A stretch of 64,000 nucleotides of DNA from Liriodendron chinense (GCA_003013855.2 PVNU02003892.1:2728001-2792000), one strand, 5' to 3'; shown: positions 1 through 12,277, counted from the first letter of the stretch. The notes: generated from the letters alone by a model not told the origin. Numbers and translations: made by a program.

Positions 1-979
1 GACAACCTTACAGAACCATATTCTGCTCTATGTCAATCTTTTGGTTTCCTGAATTTGCACACCTGTATGTTCTCCTTGCTGGTATTAAAGACAGTTCACC
101 AGCTGGAGATAGTGTTGTGCAACAAATTTCTACCTATCATTCTGTTTAGTTTGGCAGATGAAAATTTAGTTCTCTCACAATTTTAATAGCTGCTGCTACT
201 TCACTTTGTTGTTCTATGCAAGAGAGAGTGTTGAACCCTTTGGTATGGGTCAAATCCAATGATAGTTAAATGGGGTAGCTAGATTCCCCAGGGCCAAATT
301 ATTAGGTAAAAGTTTATTTCTGAACTTGTAACTGATCTGAACCTCCACAGCAATAACACTGCTAATCTCTTCTTGCATTTTCTGCACTATTGGAAAAGAG
401 AGTACATAACGCATATGAATAGGTTCCATATTTGTTAGATGTCTCCTCAAAGTCCCAGACTGAGATGGTTTAGGAAAGAAAACTGTGACTAGTCTGATTG
501 GATTAGATTTCTGGTTAAACTTTTCCCAAAAGGAGATATCTGCCAATTTGTGGACCTGCGTATTTTTTCATTGATCTGTTAAAAAAAATAAAATAAATAA
601 GCCCCTTCTAATTCAGCGATTATGTGATATCATCTGATCTTGTTTTGTTGAATTTCTTTTCCATTTTCATATTGATTTAGATTATACTCGAAACATAATT
701 GTCCTAAATTTAGCAAAAAGATCTTTATTTCTTCTTCTTCTTTTGAGTTTCTAATCTTACTACTGCTATGATCATCCTTATCATAGCCCTGGAGTCAACT
801 TGCTACTAATCTTCTTTTTAAGTGTCTTAGAGAGAGATTTTTTTTTAATATGGAGTTTAGAGAGAGTATAAGTATACATTTTTTACAGCTTGTGTTAGCA
901 ATTCAATGAAACTGAATTTCCATCTAATTCCGATCATCAAATCTAATTAACATGATTGTCAATGGCTTTTAATGTGTAG
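1..979 (+). other. Presumed intron of the MTV1-like gene (5' flank of its penultimate exon)
   Basis: No exon is recognised here. The stretch is AT-rich with pyrimidine runs, and it ends in a good acceptor (tttaatgtgtag) directly before the open exon at 980. A 98-codon open frame on the minus strand (250-546) matches nothing I recognise. It is antisense to the gene and is probably fortuitous. Confidence 0.5.
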
Positions 980-2424
980 GTCTTGGGCCTTTTGGATGAA
1001 GAGCATAACACTGGGTCAAGTTTCATGGGAAAATCATCTACTGTTAAAGCTGAGGTGGTTACTGTTCAGATGCCAGACTTGATAGACACGGGTGATCTAG
1101 ATGATTATGGAACAGAAGATTCCACCCCAGAGCAAATTGATCCAAGTGTTGCAAATGTGACAACATCAGCAGCCCCTATAGTTCACGATCTGCTTGGGGA
1201 CAGCTTGATCCCTGGTTTAAGCACCAGTGAAAATGAGAATGAGGATCCATTTGCCAATGTATCATTTCACACAAATGGAGATAGGGAACGTGTTGATGAC
1301 CTTTTCTCAGGATTGACAGTTGATGATAAACAGAGTGGTAATGAGCTTAATGCGCCAATGAACAAAGTTGGGGCTGAAATTTTCGATATTTTCAGCTCCA
1401 ATTCTGAACAGCATCCGCAGGACTCAACAATGCATAAAAAAGATGTGAACGATTTAATGGATGGCCTATCTATCAATGCATTCGCCTCAGAGCAAAAGCA
1501 ACAAGGGGCCTTTGGCAGCGGCACCAGTTCTGATGCCACTTTTGTAGATCCAAGCAGTCAGCCAAGCCATCCTGTCTTAAATAAAGCTTTGAATGATTTG
1601 CTTGGCTCTCAATCTGTGGGTGTGAGCCTGTCACACTCACAGCTGGGCCCATCGTTCCCTGCTGTTCCCATGCAATACAATATTCCTCCTAATTTCATGT
1701 ACAATCAAGCTTTTGCTTCCCAACCAATAAACTATAGTGCAATGGGCAATTTGTATGCTCAGCAGCAGCTGCTGGCTGCCATGTCAAACTTCCAGCACCT
1801 TGGAAATCTCAGTGCTCAAGGAAACACGGGACTTGGACAAGCTACAGGTAACAGTATGGAAGGAGGATATTCTTCATCCCTCCCCGACATTTTCCACCCA
1901 ACAAACAATCAAATCCAAAGTCTCAGTGCATCGACGAACAGCTCAAAGAAAGAGGAGACAAAGGCCTTTGATTTTATCTCGGTATGATTATCACCTACTG
2001 TTGAAAAATCTTTCTATGTTCTATTGATGTTATATTTTTGCATGCATGTCAAACCGTTGTTTTAAGAGTCGACTCGGACTTGATCAGACCTGATCCGATT
2101 CAACAGCATGAGTCACCCCTGACTCAGGAATGGTGACTTGACTCGAGACTGTGAGAGTAGGTCTGAGTTGCCCAGTCTTTGAACCATGTGTCAAACTCAT
2201 GGACGAGCATTCATCAAGTTGCTTACTACCGGCCAATAAAAGATGGAACTCAAACTTGGGGATGGGAGCATATGACATTCTTAAATTTTAAAAAAGAAAA
2301 AAGAAAAAAAGAAGTTATCCTTGTTACATAGATCACAGATTATTTGACATTCATTATGTTCGAACACTCTACACTCTTGCAGGATCATATTTCAGCAGCT
2401 CGTGATCCAAAGAAAGTGATTTGA
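980..2424 (+). CDS. MTV1: 3' end of an ENTH/VHS-type vesicle adaptor, MTV1/tepsin-like (partial; N-terminus outside window)
   Basis: Two exons are visible: 980-1981 and 2383-2424 (phase 0; acceptor cttgcag; stop TGA at 2422-2424). Exon 980-1981 is open throughout and ends at donor gtatga; a fortuitous stop lies just inside the intron. The encoded tail is unstructured, rich in Ser, Asn, Gln and acidic residues, and full of adaptor-type short motifs: HDLLGDSLI, EDPFANVSF, DDLFSGLTV (about 1289-1321), NDLLGSQSV and SLPDIF. It ends FDFIS-DHISAARDPKKVI. LFSGLTV fits the LFxG[M/L]x[L/V] motif by which tepsin-type ENTH proteins bind the AP-4 beta appendage. In plants MTV1 works with AP-4 at the trans-Golgi network in vacuolar sorting. 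The ENTH/VHS domains would lie upstream and are not seen, so another epsin/VHS relative remains possible. The reading frame itself is certain; the family name is less so. Confidence 0.58.
1301..1321 (+). other. Tepsin-type AP-4 appendage-binding motif LFSGLTV
   Basis: The codons for LFSGLTV match LFxG[M/L]x[L/V] exactly and lie in an acidic linker (VDD before, DD after). This short linear motif is established for tepsin binding to the AP-4 beta subunit. It is the main clue to the gene's identity. Confidence 0.55.
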
Positions 2425-2760
2425 AGCGTTACCAATAGAAAGTACTTGAGTGCTTGATTGTTGAGGCCATAGCAGTTGTACGTCAGGGCGAGCTGACTAA
2501 AGAAGGTTTCTTCTGTTGCTCTGGGACTGCAAAAATATTCTTTTGCAATAATCGAACTCTATGCCCTAAAATGAATTCCATGAGGTTGGAGCTTACACTT
2601 TCTTTTGTGATTTTCTTTTTTTCTTTTTTCTTTTTTTTTTTTTTTTGTTGTGTTGCATTGTCAATTAGATAGAGGCAGAGTTCTTGAAAAAAAAAAAAAG
2701 AAAAAAAAGAAAAGAAAAGAAAAGGCCACAGAATGAAATGGTGGGTGTTGTATCATAAGA
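2425..2760 (+). other. Probable 3' UTR of the MTV1-like gene with homopolymer tracts
   Basis: This follows the stop codon. It holds a T run near 2625-2646 and A-rich tracts at 2687-2722. No coding capacity is recognised. Confidence 0.4.
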
Positions 2761-5580
2761 TGGAAGAAGGTTAAAGACGTGCGGATGTTGTTAGCTGTTT
2801 TTGTCTTTTTCATCTGTTTCTTATTAAGATTCCATCATTTTTAGCAGGCTACTGTTCCATGTGCATTAGCCACACTTAACTCGTGGAAACTCATCCTCTG
2901 TACACGTGGAATTTATGTAAGCCAATCTGGAGCATTGACATCATGGGCCCTGTCATGGATGAAAAATAGATTGAAATCACACTGATCAGCTGGTCTAACG
3001 TGGATGATGGTTCACAAGAAATTGATCAGCCAACCAAATTCAGCTAGAAAAATCAGAGATGATTAAGATCGCCCAAATTGTTTAACTGATCCATCCAGAA
3101 TGGGACCTATGTTTTTTGGCATTGAATTAGCCTTCAAACGAGCCCAAGATCAAGGGATTTGTGGGCCACTTTTCATCACTAGAGAAAGAAAGTAGAAATT
3201 TGCTAAAAGATCTTTAAAATACACCCTTCCTTCTAAATAAGGATGGTTTCTGTCATTTTGAGGTGGTGCCCCAGAAGCACTAATAATGGAGTCTTCAAGT
3301 CCCTGCTTTTTATTTTTTTCTCTCCCCCACGAAAATGCTTCCACGAGTCTTCAAGTCCCTGCTTTTTATTTTTTTTCTCTCCCTCGAAAATGCTTCCACT
3401 AGTTGGTGGAGTGAATTTTAGGTTGACTTGGATGGAAGAACTTACATGTGGATGACATTCGAATATTCTCGTGGGGCACACGTGTTAGATATTAGTCACT
3501 CATCAAATTGGGCTCAATGTTAGATGCTCTTGAAAAAAATTGGGCACGTCTGGCGATCAGGTGAGTACATTTTATCAAAAGAAAATGAATGTTCAGAAAA
3601 CGTAGGCTGATATTGTGGCCCATTTGATGACTAGAAGAATGACCTGTTTTTGGGAGATATTTATCAAGCGTTGAACCCCCAACCTTATGGACGGCTTGGA
3701 TCTCGTATACACATCCCATGTTGGCTCCTGAGTATGACGTGCACGTCATCAAGACTTTCCCATTCAATGCTTTTGCATGACATGTTGGTCCGTGAGGTAG
3801 ACGCACACGTCTATAGTACCTTCCCGTTCAATACCCTTGCATGACCTGGTTTTCAGGTAAAAGTACCCCTCAGTGCACGCTAGGGCTGTCAACGGATTCG
3901 GACCCGATCCGATTCCGAAGTAGTTTTTTTTATTCAACTCTGTCCGAACGGTTCAAAACCATGGCCCAAGGCCAATTTGACAAGAGAAATAGCCTGAGTT
4001 TTGGGCGTGGTTATTATGGATGGTCTGGATCTTACACGTTTGGTATCTTGGCACATGAGTTAAGCATGCATATGGGAGAATGAATGTGCCCTACACATTA
4101 GAGTACTTGAGAGCACTTTATTTTCAGACTCACGCATGCTTGCATGAGATTAGAAATGCTCATAAGAACATTTCCATTGAATGATGATTAGGTTGGCCAC
4201 TCATGTAAGTAGATGTTGGACTAGGGACAATTTCTGTGTGTTGTCCATTTATTTTCTAGTCATGGCTAATCTGTTATGGTCAGGTCCATCCATTTGGGGC
4301 CATAAATGTCATTTGATTTTATTTTATTTTATTTATGGGTCATGAGTTTAGAATTTCTCAGGCCGTTCATTTCTGTACATAACATGGGCCCCACATCGCC
4401 AGATGTCTCTGCACCTGTTTTCGCACCTGTCGGATTTCTTCCCAATTCGATTGGAACAAATTTCTGGGAATAGTTTTTAAGTGAGTATCTCCCTCATTGG
4501 CATTATTCAAGCGGTTCATCAGGGGCTTGCATGGCCTATGTTTGCAAGATCCAAGTGCCAGCTATCTGGCCTATGACCCAACCATTTGGCAGTCTAGGTT
4601 ATCTGGCGATGTGGGACCCATGTTATGTACAGCTTGGATCTTGTACTTATCATCTAGTAATCCAAATTATCTGATAGGGGTAGGGCCGGGATTGCCTACT
4701 AGGCACCTATGAGCAGTCGATTACCATCTAATAGCAATAGATCAATGATCTCTGTATTACACAGTTTTTGTGGTAAGGATTGTCATTTTTTGCTATGGTG
4801 CATGAAAGGAGTCTTATAATGAATTAATGGTTCAGATCAATGAATCAGCACGACAAATGTAGTAAGTGGATGTCACAGAATCATCTCGGTGGGCCCCACA
4901 AAGCCTTTGTTGTGCAGGCTCCCTGGTGGCTGTTTGTGGGGGGTCCGTTCTACGCAAAGATAAGGAATGTTAAAGGAGGGTACTCAAGTGAATGAATTGA
5001 AAGGTCATACACATCCCACTCAATGGGGGTTCTTATCCTTGCTTCGGTGGTAGACTCCAGCTCCAGGAAAGTTTCAACGGTAGGACGTTTCATTCCCATG
5101 GTCTCATTTGGTGTGGCCCACCTGAGTTTTGGATTTACCTGATTTTTAGACTACTGTCTTATTGTGGTCTTGCAAAACTGATGGACCTGAGTGGATTTGT
5201 CACAGGCAGGCTCTGTGGGCCCCACACAGCTTCCGACAACAGGGATGACCGGAATATCTCCATGCACGGGGGCATAGGCAATCCACATCTATTAGAAACA
5301 GCCTGAGCCCAGTCTGAATGATAAACGGACTTAAGTTTTAGGTTCAGGTCCCACCCTCGGGCCAAGTGTTTCACCCCAAGCCTAAAAGGCCCACGAACTA
5401 GCCAGGCCCATTGACAAGGCCGAGGATGTAATTGCCCATTTAAATTGAATGGCCAGGATGGTTTGAGATAATAGGTCAAAATGAGCCCACTAGTAGGCAA
5501 TCGCTTTGGAGCTAGCCAGCAAATAATGGCTCGTTGATAAGATGTTGCCGCTAGCACCTTTTACGTAGTAAGTGTCTTAA
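2761..5580. other. Intergenic sequence with short tandem duplications
   Basis: No gene is recognised. Two local duplications stand out. A unit of about 56 bp containing cttcaagtccctgcttttta occurs at about 3290-3345 and again at 3346-3400. A looser pair at about 3735-3845 contains cccattcaatgcttttgcat and a diverged second copy. Short GTGGGCCC-type pieces occur, for example at 4890-4940 and 5216-5225. Confidence 0.4.
3290..3400. repeat. Two-copy tandem duplication, about 56 bp unit
   Basis: The phrase gagtcttcaagtccctgctt is followed by a T-rich and ctctccc segment and then gaaaatgcttccac. It appears twice back to back with only small differences, which indicates a fairly recent local duplication. 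Confidence 0.75.
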
Positions 5581-5586
5581 AGCTAA

Positions 5587-5770
5587 GGCCCTGTTTGGAT
5601 TTAGTAAAATGGTAGGAAAGTAAATAGGGTTTCATGAAAAACCATTTTTCTCCTGTTTGTAAACACCAAAATTATAGGGAAAAAAAAGGAAATCCAATTT
5701 ACTAAGTAGTTAAATTTCTTTCAAAACTGTCTTTCTATTTTCTTACCTATTTTATTTCATTTCCTATGTT
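5587..5770. repeat. MITE-like fragment beginning ggccctgtttggattt
   Basis: The opening ggccctgtttggat resembles the ends of common plant MITEs. A matching inverted end was not located, so only a fragment is claimed. Confidence 0.3.
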
Positions 5771-5901
5771 TTTTTTTGAGGTGGGTTAAGCGCTACTTCG
5801 CATTACCCAATACACTTAGATGAGGCTAGGGCGGCAGCTAACCCACTTCCTCTTTTCATTAGTAACCCCCACAATGCAAGTCGGTGATGAAAAAGGTGGT
5901 G

Positions 5902-6318
5902 GGCTTATCAAGATGCGTGTATTTTATCTATCCAGTCTATCTATTTTTTCAGTTTATTTTAGGGCATGAGCCCCAAAATGAGGTAGATCCAAATCTCAGG
6001 TGGACTAGGAAACAGTGGTGATTGAATGCCCACCGTAAGAAACTTCTTTAGGGGGGCCACTAAAGTTTTGGACCAAACCAGTATGAAATAGTGGTGATTG
6101 AATGCCCACCATGATGTATGATGTTTGTGTGACCTAATCAACACGTTGGATGGCACAGTAAACCTTATAGTGGCCTTAGAAAGTTTTAGATGGCGGGCAT
6201 TCAATCACCATTGTTTACCATAGTATGGTCCATGCTTCATTTTATGCTAATGCCCTAAAATGAGCAGGCAAAATGAATGGATGGCGTGGATAAAACACAT
6301 ACAGTATGGTGGGACCCA
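5902..6318. repeat. Fold-back repeat, GTGGGCCCCAC family, copy 1
   Basis: The left arm carries ttttagggcatgagccccaa and gtggtgattgaatgcccacc. The right arm carries their inverted counterparts (gggcattcaatcaccattgt, atgccctaaaatgagc) and ends near tggtgggaccca. The interior is shortened relative to other copies. Confidence 0.7.
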
Positions 6319-6437
6319 TAGATTTTTTCCAAATATGACCAGTACACATGGAATTACAAAAGTGACGGATGCTGCTGAAATAGAGAGTGGATTAGGTATG
6401 GCTCGAGCCTCACCAAGACCGTGAGGCCCTTACCTTT

Positions 6438-6863
6438 GGGCCCACCTTGATGTATGTATTCTACATCCACATCATCCATCCATTTTACCATATCATTTTA
6501 GGGCATGTGCAAAAATATGAAGCATATCCATATCTTAGGTGGACCATATGGGAAACAATGGTGATTGAATGCCCCATCATTAAAAACTTCTTAGGGCCCA
6601 CTGTAATGTTTCGGTGATGTTTACTTGCCATGCAACCTATTGATAATGTAAAACAAACCTGGATGAAGGAAAAAAAAATATATATCAACCTAATCTATAA
6701 CTATTGTGGCCCATAAGAAGTTTTTAATGCTTATTAACCATTGTTTTCTATGGTATGGTCCACCTAAGATTTGGATCAGTTTCATTTTTGCACTCATGCC
6801 TTGAAATAATATTGCCAAATGGATGGACAACATGGATATAGAATACATACATTAAGTGGGCCC
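6438..6863. repeat. Fold-back repeat, copy 2
   Basis: It starts gggcccaccttgatgtatgt and ends atacatacattaagtgggcc. The arms are about 180 bp and nearly inverted. The centre carries ttgataatgtaaaacaaacc and a tggatgaagg phrase shared with the other copies. Confidence 0.78.
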
Positions 6864-6980
6864 ATGGTAAGGGCTTCATAGTCTTGGGTGAGGGAATCGC
6901 GAGTGGGTTCTGCTACTATATAGTTAGTTGAGTTACGTACCTGTTAAAGCGGGGATGTCAAAAGATACCATCACCAGGTT

Positions 6981-6984
<4 letters not shown>

Positions 6985-7016
<32 letters not shown>

Positions 7017-7188
7017 TATATATATATAATATATTATATATATATATATCAAACGTTATCGTTATTATTAGCGTTAAGATCATTCACTACTTACATCTTA
7101 CTTTACTTTTCATTATGAAGGGAAACAGCAGCTAAAGCCCTCACAGGTCCCAAAGACTTGAGCCCTATACGAGCACAGTATCTGCTTA

Positions 7189-7229
<41 letters not shown>

Positions 7230-7235
7230 TATATA
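6985..7235. repeat. Two (TA)n microsatellite tracts
   Basis: Long AT dinucleotide tracts lie at about 6985-7048 and 7192-7236, with about 140 bp of ordinary sequence between them. Confidence 0.9.
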
Positions 7236-7804
7236 TCATCTACTCTTAAATTAATCACCCGTTCGGTATAGAAACTACGTATTAGGGGTAGAATAAATAC
7301 ATACTGAACTACGGTTCATAAGAGTGTACACCACGTAATTGAGTATTATTTTTTCTGAAAAAACAATAAATTACGTGTTGATTAATCTGGTTAAACTAAG
7401 TAGCAACCATATATATATATATTACAACTAGTTGCATTGTGAACATTTTTCATATATACACGCAGCTAGTTGTACGTCCAACGAGTTGGCATGTGGGAGC
7501 CTCTATGGTGTTTGTATGATATTTCGTCCCTATAGAAAGATTGTCTCACTATGAAAATAAGATGCACAAAAAATCATGATGATCCAACTATGAAAATGTG
7601 ATGCTTCATGTGAATTTAGAGTTTAAAGTGTTGTTTCATGGTTTCCCATCGTGTACCTCACCTAATAGTTGAATCAACCTAATTTTTGGGTAATCTCATT
7701 TTTGTGGTGGGATAATCTTAATGGACAGGCAAGGTATTGTACAAATACCATGGTGGGCGCCAAACACCACCTAGTTGGACGTATAACTAGTTGTGCATGA
7801 GCAT

Positions 7805-7908
<104 letters not shown>

Positions 7909-8205
7909 TTTTTTTTCTTTTTCTTATTTGGTATAGTTTTTATTATTTTAATTAAAAATTTAGAAGTAGGTGTGACTTACGCTAATAACAAACAATCTAT
8001 GAACAAGCAAAGTGGGCTTCACAAAATATCTGAAATCCGCTGAGAAACAGAATTGAAATTCTTTATACTTTCTCCACATCAAATGGGCCATAAATGTACG
8101 GCTGTATGCATAGCCTTCTTATGATTCTTAAGATGTAGAAGATAATTATTTTCTTTTTTCCCTGAAAATAATCATCATCTCAATGATAAATTTTAAGATT
8201 GACAT

Positions 8206-8332
8206 TAATCCTTCTTCAATCTCCACCCTTGAATGCATCATGGGTCCTTGGTAGATCAGTGAGTCATGCTCCATGGGTCCTTGACAGTAATCCTTCTTCA
8301 ATCTCCACCCTTAAATCTGCTCTTTTCTTTAC
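8206..8332. repeat. Tandem duplication overlapping the last exon of the MGCNGSK gene
   Basis: The phrase taatccttcttcaatctcca occurs at about 8208 and again at about 8288, followed by cccttgaat or cccttaaat. The upstream copy lies in the proposed last exon on the minus strand and the second lies just past the stop. The 3' end of the gene has therefore been partly duplicated. Confidence 0.65.
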
Positions 8333-10296
8333 CTGCACAAAATAAGGTGTACAGTTCATTAGTCCATCATCATGTTGTTTCTAATTCAGTGAGCCATGCT
8401 AGACAATAGCAACCAGCGGATCCATTTGCAACTCTTTTAGAAATATTACTCAAATGGTGTAATTCAAATCCTCTATACTGAATCCCAGGGATCTTAGGAA
8501 AGAGAATCAAGTTGGCCCTTGCAAGCAGATTAATGCACCATCTCTAATGAGATAGCTTGTGTAGCGGACTTTGCATGGCGACATCATATGGCAATTTCGG
8601 TACATGGATTGCCCCACAGATGTCCACACGACGAGCCATGCTATCAATGGGTCATTTGGCAAAATAGGAGATAAGATCAACAGGTCCAAATGGTGCAACT
8701 TCTCCCCATCAAATGTAGACCTTAGTCCACATTGCCTTTAACCATATGCTGCCATGCACTCATCCAACACATAGGTAAGCTTGTCTTGGTCTTGTCTCCC
8801 TGGGTCATGTTGTCCAAAATTGATTATTTTCATGTTTTTCATTGAATAATAAAAATAAATGTGACTCATATTGATACTTGAAAATTACAATGACATATGT
8901 AGCACAGGTGAAGTACTTGCAGCATTTCACATACTGAAGGCTTGTGTTAGTGAGTTGTGGGAGGCTAAGCTCAATCAGAATATTTAAAAAGCCTAAATCT
9001 TGGACCAGGTCCAGCCAACAATCGTCCCAGACCAGACCCAACTCAGAAATAAATAAATAATAATAAGCATAAAATATCCCAGGTTGGGTTTGAACATCAG
9101 AAAAAAGAAACATACCTCAGCTATTTCCTCCACACTGGGATTTTGTGTATTTGACATGTTAGGCTCCAGTTTCGCTGCTACCACTAATATAGGCTCTTTC
9201 AGAATAACATGTTCATTTTCCCCCTTTTCTGTATTTATAAAACAATAAAATCATCTATCAGTTTTTTTTTTTTTTTTTACCTTGGGGATTTGTTGACTGT
9301 CCAGCTTGTTGCAACAAGATTCTATGGTGTATCTGGACTTGTGGGCTCACCTCTTGTCACTAATGACAATTAGATAAGAGCTCCACCACATTGTGGACAT
9401 GGGCCCAGCATTGCCTCGATCAGACAATCGAGGTCATTGATTAGGGACCTATTTAGTATTAGGTTTCTACAGGAAGGTTCCCTCTTGTAGTCTGCGGTAG
9501 ACATGGTTCATGTCCAGGGTTCAGGACCATTATTCTAGTGGCCCACCATAGAAATGACCCAAGCCCAAACATCACGACAGCAGCACTATTTTTGGTAGTT
9601 TGCAATCGGACTGTTAAAAAAATCGTCCGAACCTTACATTGATCAGACAAAGCCGACTATCTGATCATGGACTTTTCCACATTGAATCAGAACCATCCAC
9701 TTACGGGGCACTAACGTGGACTGGCTTATGACAAAAATTATGCTCACTAGATGATCCTCACCATCAATTGGGTGGCATTCAAATGGATCCTTGAAAACAG
9801 AAAAACTCGACGGTCAAGGAGAACTCAACTCAACTGATCAATGTTGAATCATCTGGTCCGTGTGATTTTTGTGCCATGGTCAACCTACCGTAGTGCCCAA
9901 CGAACTAGACCGTTCAGATTGTTTGATCATGGCTTCGTGTGGGCTATATCCAACGATTAAACATAAAAGGACCCTGCCCCATCATTCGACATGCTTCACC
10001 CATCCGTTCTGCCCACTCCACTAAGCAGATGGATGGTTCCGATCATCCTACCAAGTGCACACAAACTCAAAACCACACATCCGAGCTGTGTATGGCCCAT
10101 CCGTGATGTGTATGTTGAATCCAAACGGTGGATCTGGTGCGCCTTCCCATCTGCACCGTACATCTCAAGAATCATCGGTGACACACCATATAGAGCAATC
10201 TACAATCACGACTAAACGTGGTGTGGCCCACCTAGTTGTGTGCACACGATTAATGGGGTGGATGCAATATAAACAAAAGTTTCTACGGTTGGGCCT

Positions 10297-10342
<46 letters not shown>

Positions 10343-10998
10343 ATTACGAATATAATGGACGGACTAGATGACACATGAGAAGGCGCACCAGATGGACGAT
10401 TTGTATTCCGTGTACACATCAGGTGGGCCCCACGCAGCTCAAACGCTCGAACATACGTTATCATTCCCCAATAAAATGGTAAACGTACCTTCTTCTTGTT
10501 TCCTTCTATTATCATCACTTACCGTCAATGATCAAACCATTTTCACCCTGGCCGTCCGTTTCTATCGCGTCAAAAACCTTCTCATCCCCACCGTTGATCA
10601 AACCGTGCACCGGCTCGAATCTCGGCGAGTAAAACTCGTTTGCTTCCCCGATTATGGCAGCCACCTGCTCTTCATCCTTCCTCGATGAGAAATACTGATC
10701 GGGCGAATCCCTCGACACCAGCTTCCCACGTTCGTTCTCGTCTTCCGCCTTCCCAAAAGCCACTTCCTCCTCCTCCGTATTTACGACGATGTCCTTCACG
10801 TCGGCCATCGCCTGCTTCTCGTCATCGACGTTCTGCATATCGGATTTCCCCAGTGATTTCACGCTGCTGGCGTCAGTTTCCGGGATTGTGGAGAGACCAT
10901 TGCTTCTGCCAGCCGTCTGACTTCTTCCGTCGGAGAAAACGGTGGCTCTTGGTGGTGTTTCCGGTGGCTACGTCGTGTTTGGACCCGTTGCAACCCAT
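8264..10998 (-). CDS. Small acidic protein starting MGCNGSK (predicted N-acylated), three exons, one internal frame break
   Basis: Proposed exons on the minus strand are 10998-10523, 9228-9116 and 8332-8264 (stop TGA). Junctions are CG|gtaagt, atacag|AAAAG, GAG|gtatgt and tgtgcag|GTAAAG, with matching phases (1, 0). The product would be about 218 aa: MGCNGSKH at the start (Gly2 myristoylation and Cys3 palmitoylation pattern), then ATVFSDGRSQTAG, an acidic stretch with EEEE, and a short Lys/Glu-rich tail. Exon 1 is 476 nt where the phases require 475. The first about 16 codons are in one frame and the rest in the next, so there is a one-base excess near 10945-10965. A TATAAAA box lies about 140 bp upstream and a (CT)n tract lies in the 5' UTR. 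I do not recognise the family; membrane anchoring is predicted only from the N-terminus. Exons 2 and 3 rest on open frame and splice phase alone. Confidence 0.5.
10297..10343. repeat. Compound (CA)n(TA)n microsatellite in intron 1 of the MGCNGSK gene
   Basis: About 24 bp of CA repeat is followed by about 22 bp of TA repeat. Confidence 0.9.
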
Positions 10999-11039
10999 TT
11001 GTGTTATTTGGGGTTTTTTTGAAGGGTATTTTGGGAATA

Positions 11040-11041
<2 letters not shown>

Positions 11042-11074
<33 letters not shown>
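11042..11074 (-). repeat. (GA)n tract, read as (CT)n in the 5' UTR of the MGCNGSK gene
   Basis: About 33 bp of GA dinucleotide lies between the TATA box and the ATG of the minus-strand gene. CT-rich leaders are common in plant 5' UTRs. Confidence 0.75.
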
Positions 11075-11136
11075 AAAAACGATGGGTGGCGAGCGAATAT
11101 AGAAGACAAACACGGGAATAAATAGAGCTTTGATAC

Positions 11137-11143
11137 TTTTATA
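11137..11143 (-). promoter_or_regulatory. TATA box of the MGCNGSK gene
   Basis: TATAAAA on the minus strand lies about 140 bp upstream of the ATG at 10998. The expected start would leave a leader of about 110 nt that includes the CT tract. Confidence 0.55.
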
Positions 11144-11795
11144 CACGCGCCTTCACAATGCGCACGTGCCGGAATGGCACGTTTTTGTATGAAGTGGGCC
11201 ACACTGTGGGGATGACCTCGTGTTTTTATTAAGCTGATATGGGAATATAGTCTACTACATGTACGGTTACGATCGTCGGGGAAACTCCGCAGGTGGGCCC
11301 CACTGTGTGAGCTGGATACATAAAGTTGCAACAGATGGTGACACGTGTCCGCGAGTGGATTAATGATCCTACTCGCAGAAACCGACGGTTCTTTTCCATT
11401 GCACGGTTGAGTGTCCATGTCCGTTGACAGCTGGGATTTAGAGGCGAACGAGAAGCGGTTTTAATGGAAGGAAATCAGACCGATTTTGGCTTTTTCTGTT
11501 GGAATATGACAAATGGGCAATGTTGTTTAGTTCTAGACAAGTCCTTTTCTGGACGATGTGACACACGCCTGGATGATCAGTGATCAGAACCGGTCAACCA
11601 GTGGCCCTGGGCCATCCTATAGGTGGGCCACCATGAAAGGATCGGTATTATTTGAAAATTTTAATCGTCCCATCGGTGGAATTTTGCCCAAGCTCTTGTT
11701 TTAAATGATCACATCTAGGTTGCCAAATGGATGGCTGTGATCATTCTATGGATGATAGTGGCGAAGTTCGTCCATAGAATGATAGATGATTTTAT

Positions 11796-12193
11796 TGTTT
11801 TATAAAATGCACCCCGTCCATCCGTTTTGGGGGATCATTTTAGGACGTGAGACCAAAAATGAACCGGATCCAAGACTCAAGTGGGCCGAAAACGTGAGGA
11901 TTGAACGTCCACAGTTGAAATATTTATGGGGCCAATTGAGTTTCGAATCAGGCTAGTATTTGTGTTTTCAGTTCTTCCCAATAGTAATGACGTTATGAAC
12001 GGTATGGATGTCATGTAAACATCACTGTGGACCCCAGGTAGGTTTCAACGGTAGTAATTTCCCTACCCACATTTTCCTTTAGTGAGGCCCACTTGAGATT
12101 GGATCCTGCTCATTGTTGGTCTCATGGCCTAAAATGAGCTCACAAAACGGGTGGACGGGGTGGATTTATCAAAACCATTACGGTGGACCCCAC
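11796..12193. repeat. Fold-back repeat, copy 3
   Basis: The left arm has ccccgtccatccgttttg and ttttaggacgtgagacc. The right arm has the inverted ggcctaaaatgagctcacaa and ggacggggtggatttatc, ending cggtggaccccacc. Confidence 0.75.
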
Positions 12194-12277
12194 CTATGTT
12201 CCCAGGCAGGAACTTCCTGCGCAAGGCTTTGGCAGGAAATCCGCGTCCACTAGTGTGCCCAAAGGGAGCGGATTACC

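Noticed and set aside
250..546. 98-codon minus-strand open frame
   Set aside because: No recognisable domain, antisense inside a presumed intron of the MTV1-like gene, no splice partner or promoter.
10297..10343. CRISPR-like or regularly spaced repeat arrays
   Set aside because: Only simple dinucleotide repeats, transposon-derived arrays and LTR minisatellites are present. Nothing has repeat-spacer structure, and the window is plant nuclear DNA.
10165..10518. 117-codon minus-strand open frame downstream of exon 1 of the MGC gene
   Set aside because: It begins inside the intron after a strong donor (10522), includes a CA/TA microsatellite reading as alternating residues, and reads as intron.
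10640..11125. 161-codon plus-strand open frame rich in Pro, Arg and Ser
   Set aside because: It is the antisense shadow of exon 1 and the leader of the minus-strand MGC gene, which has better protein character, a TATA box and a donor site.
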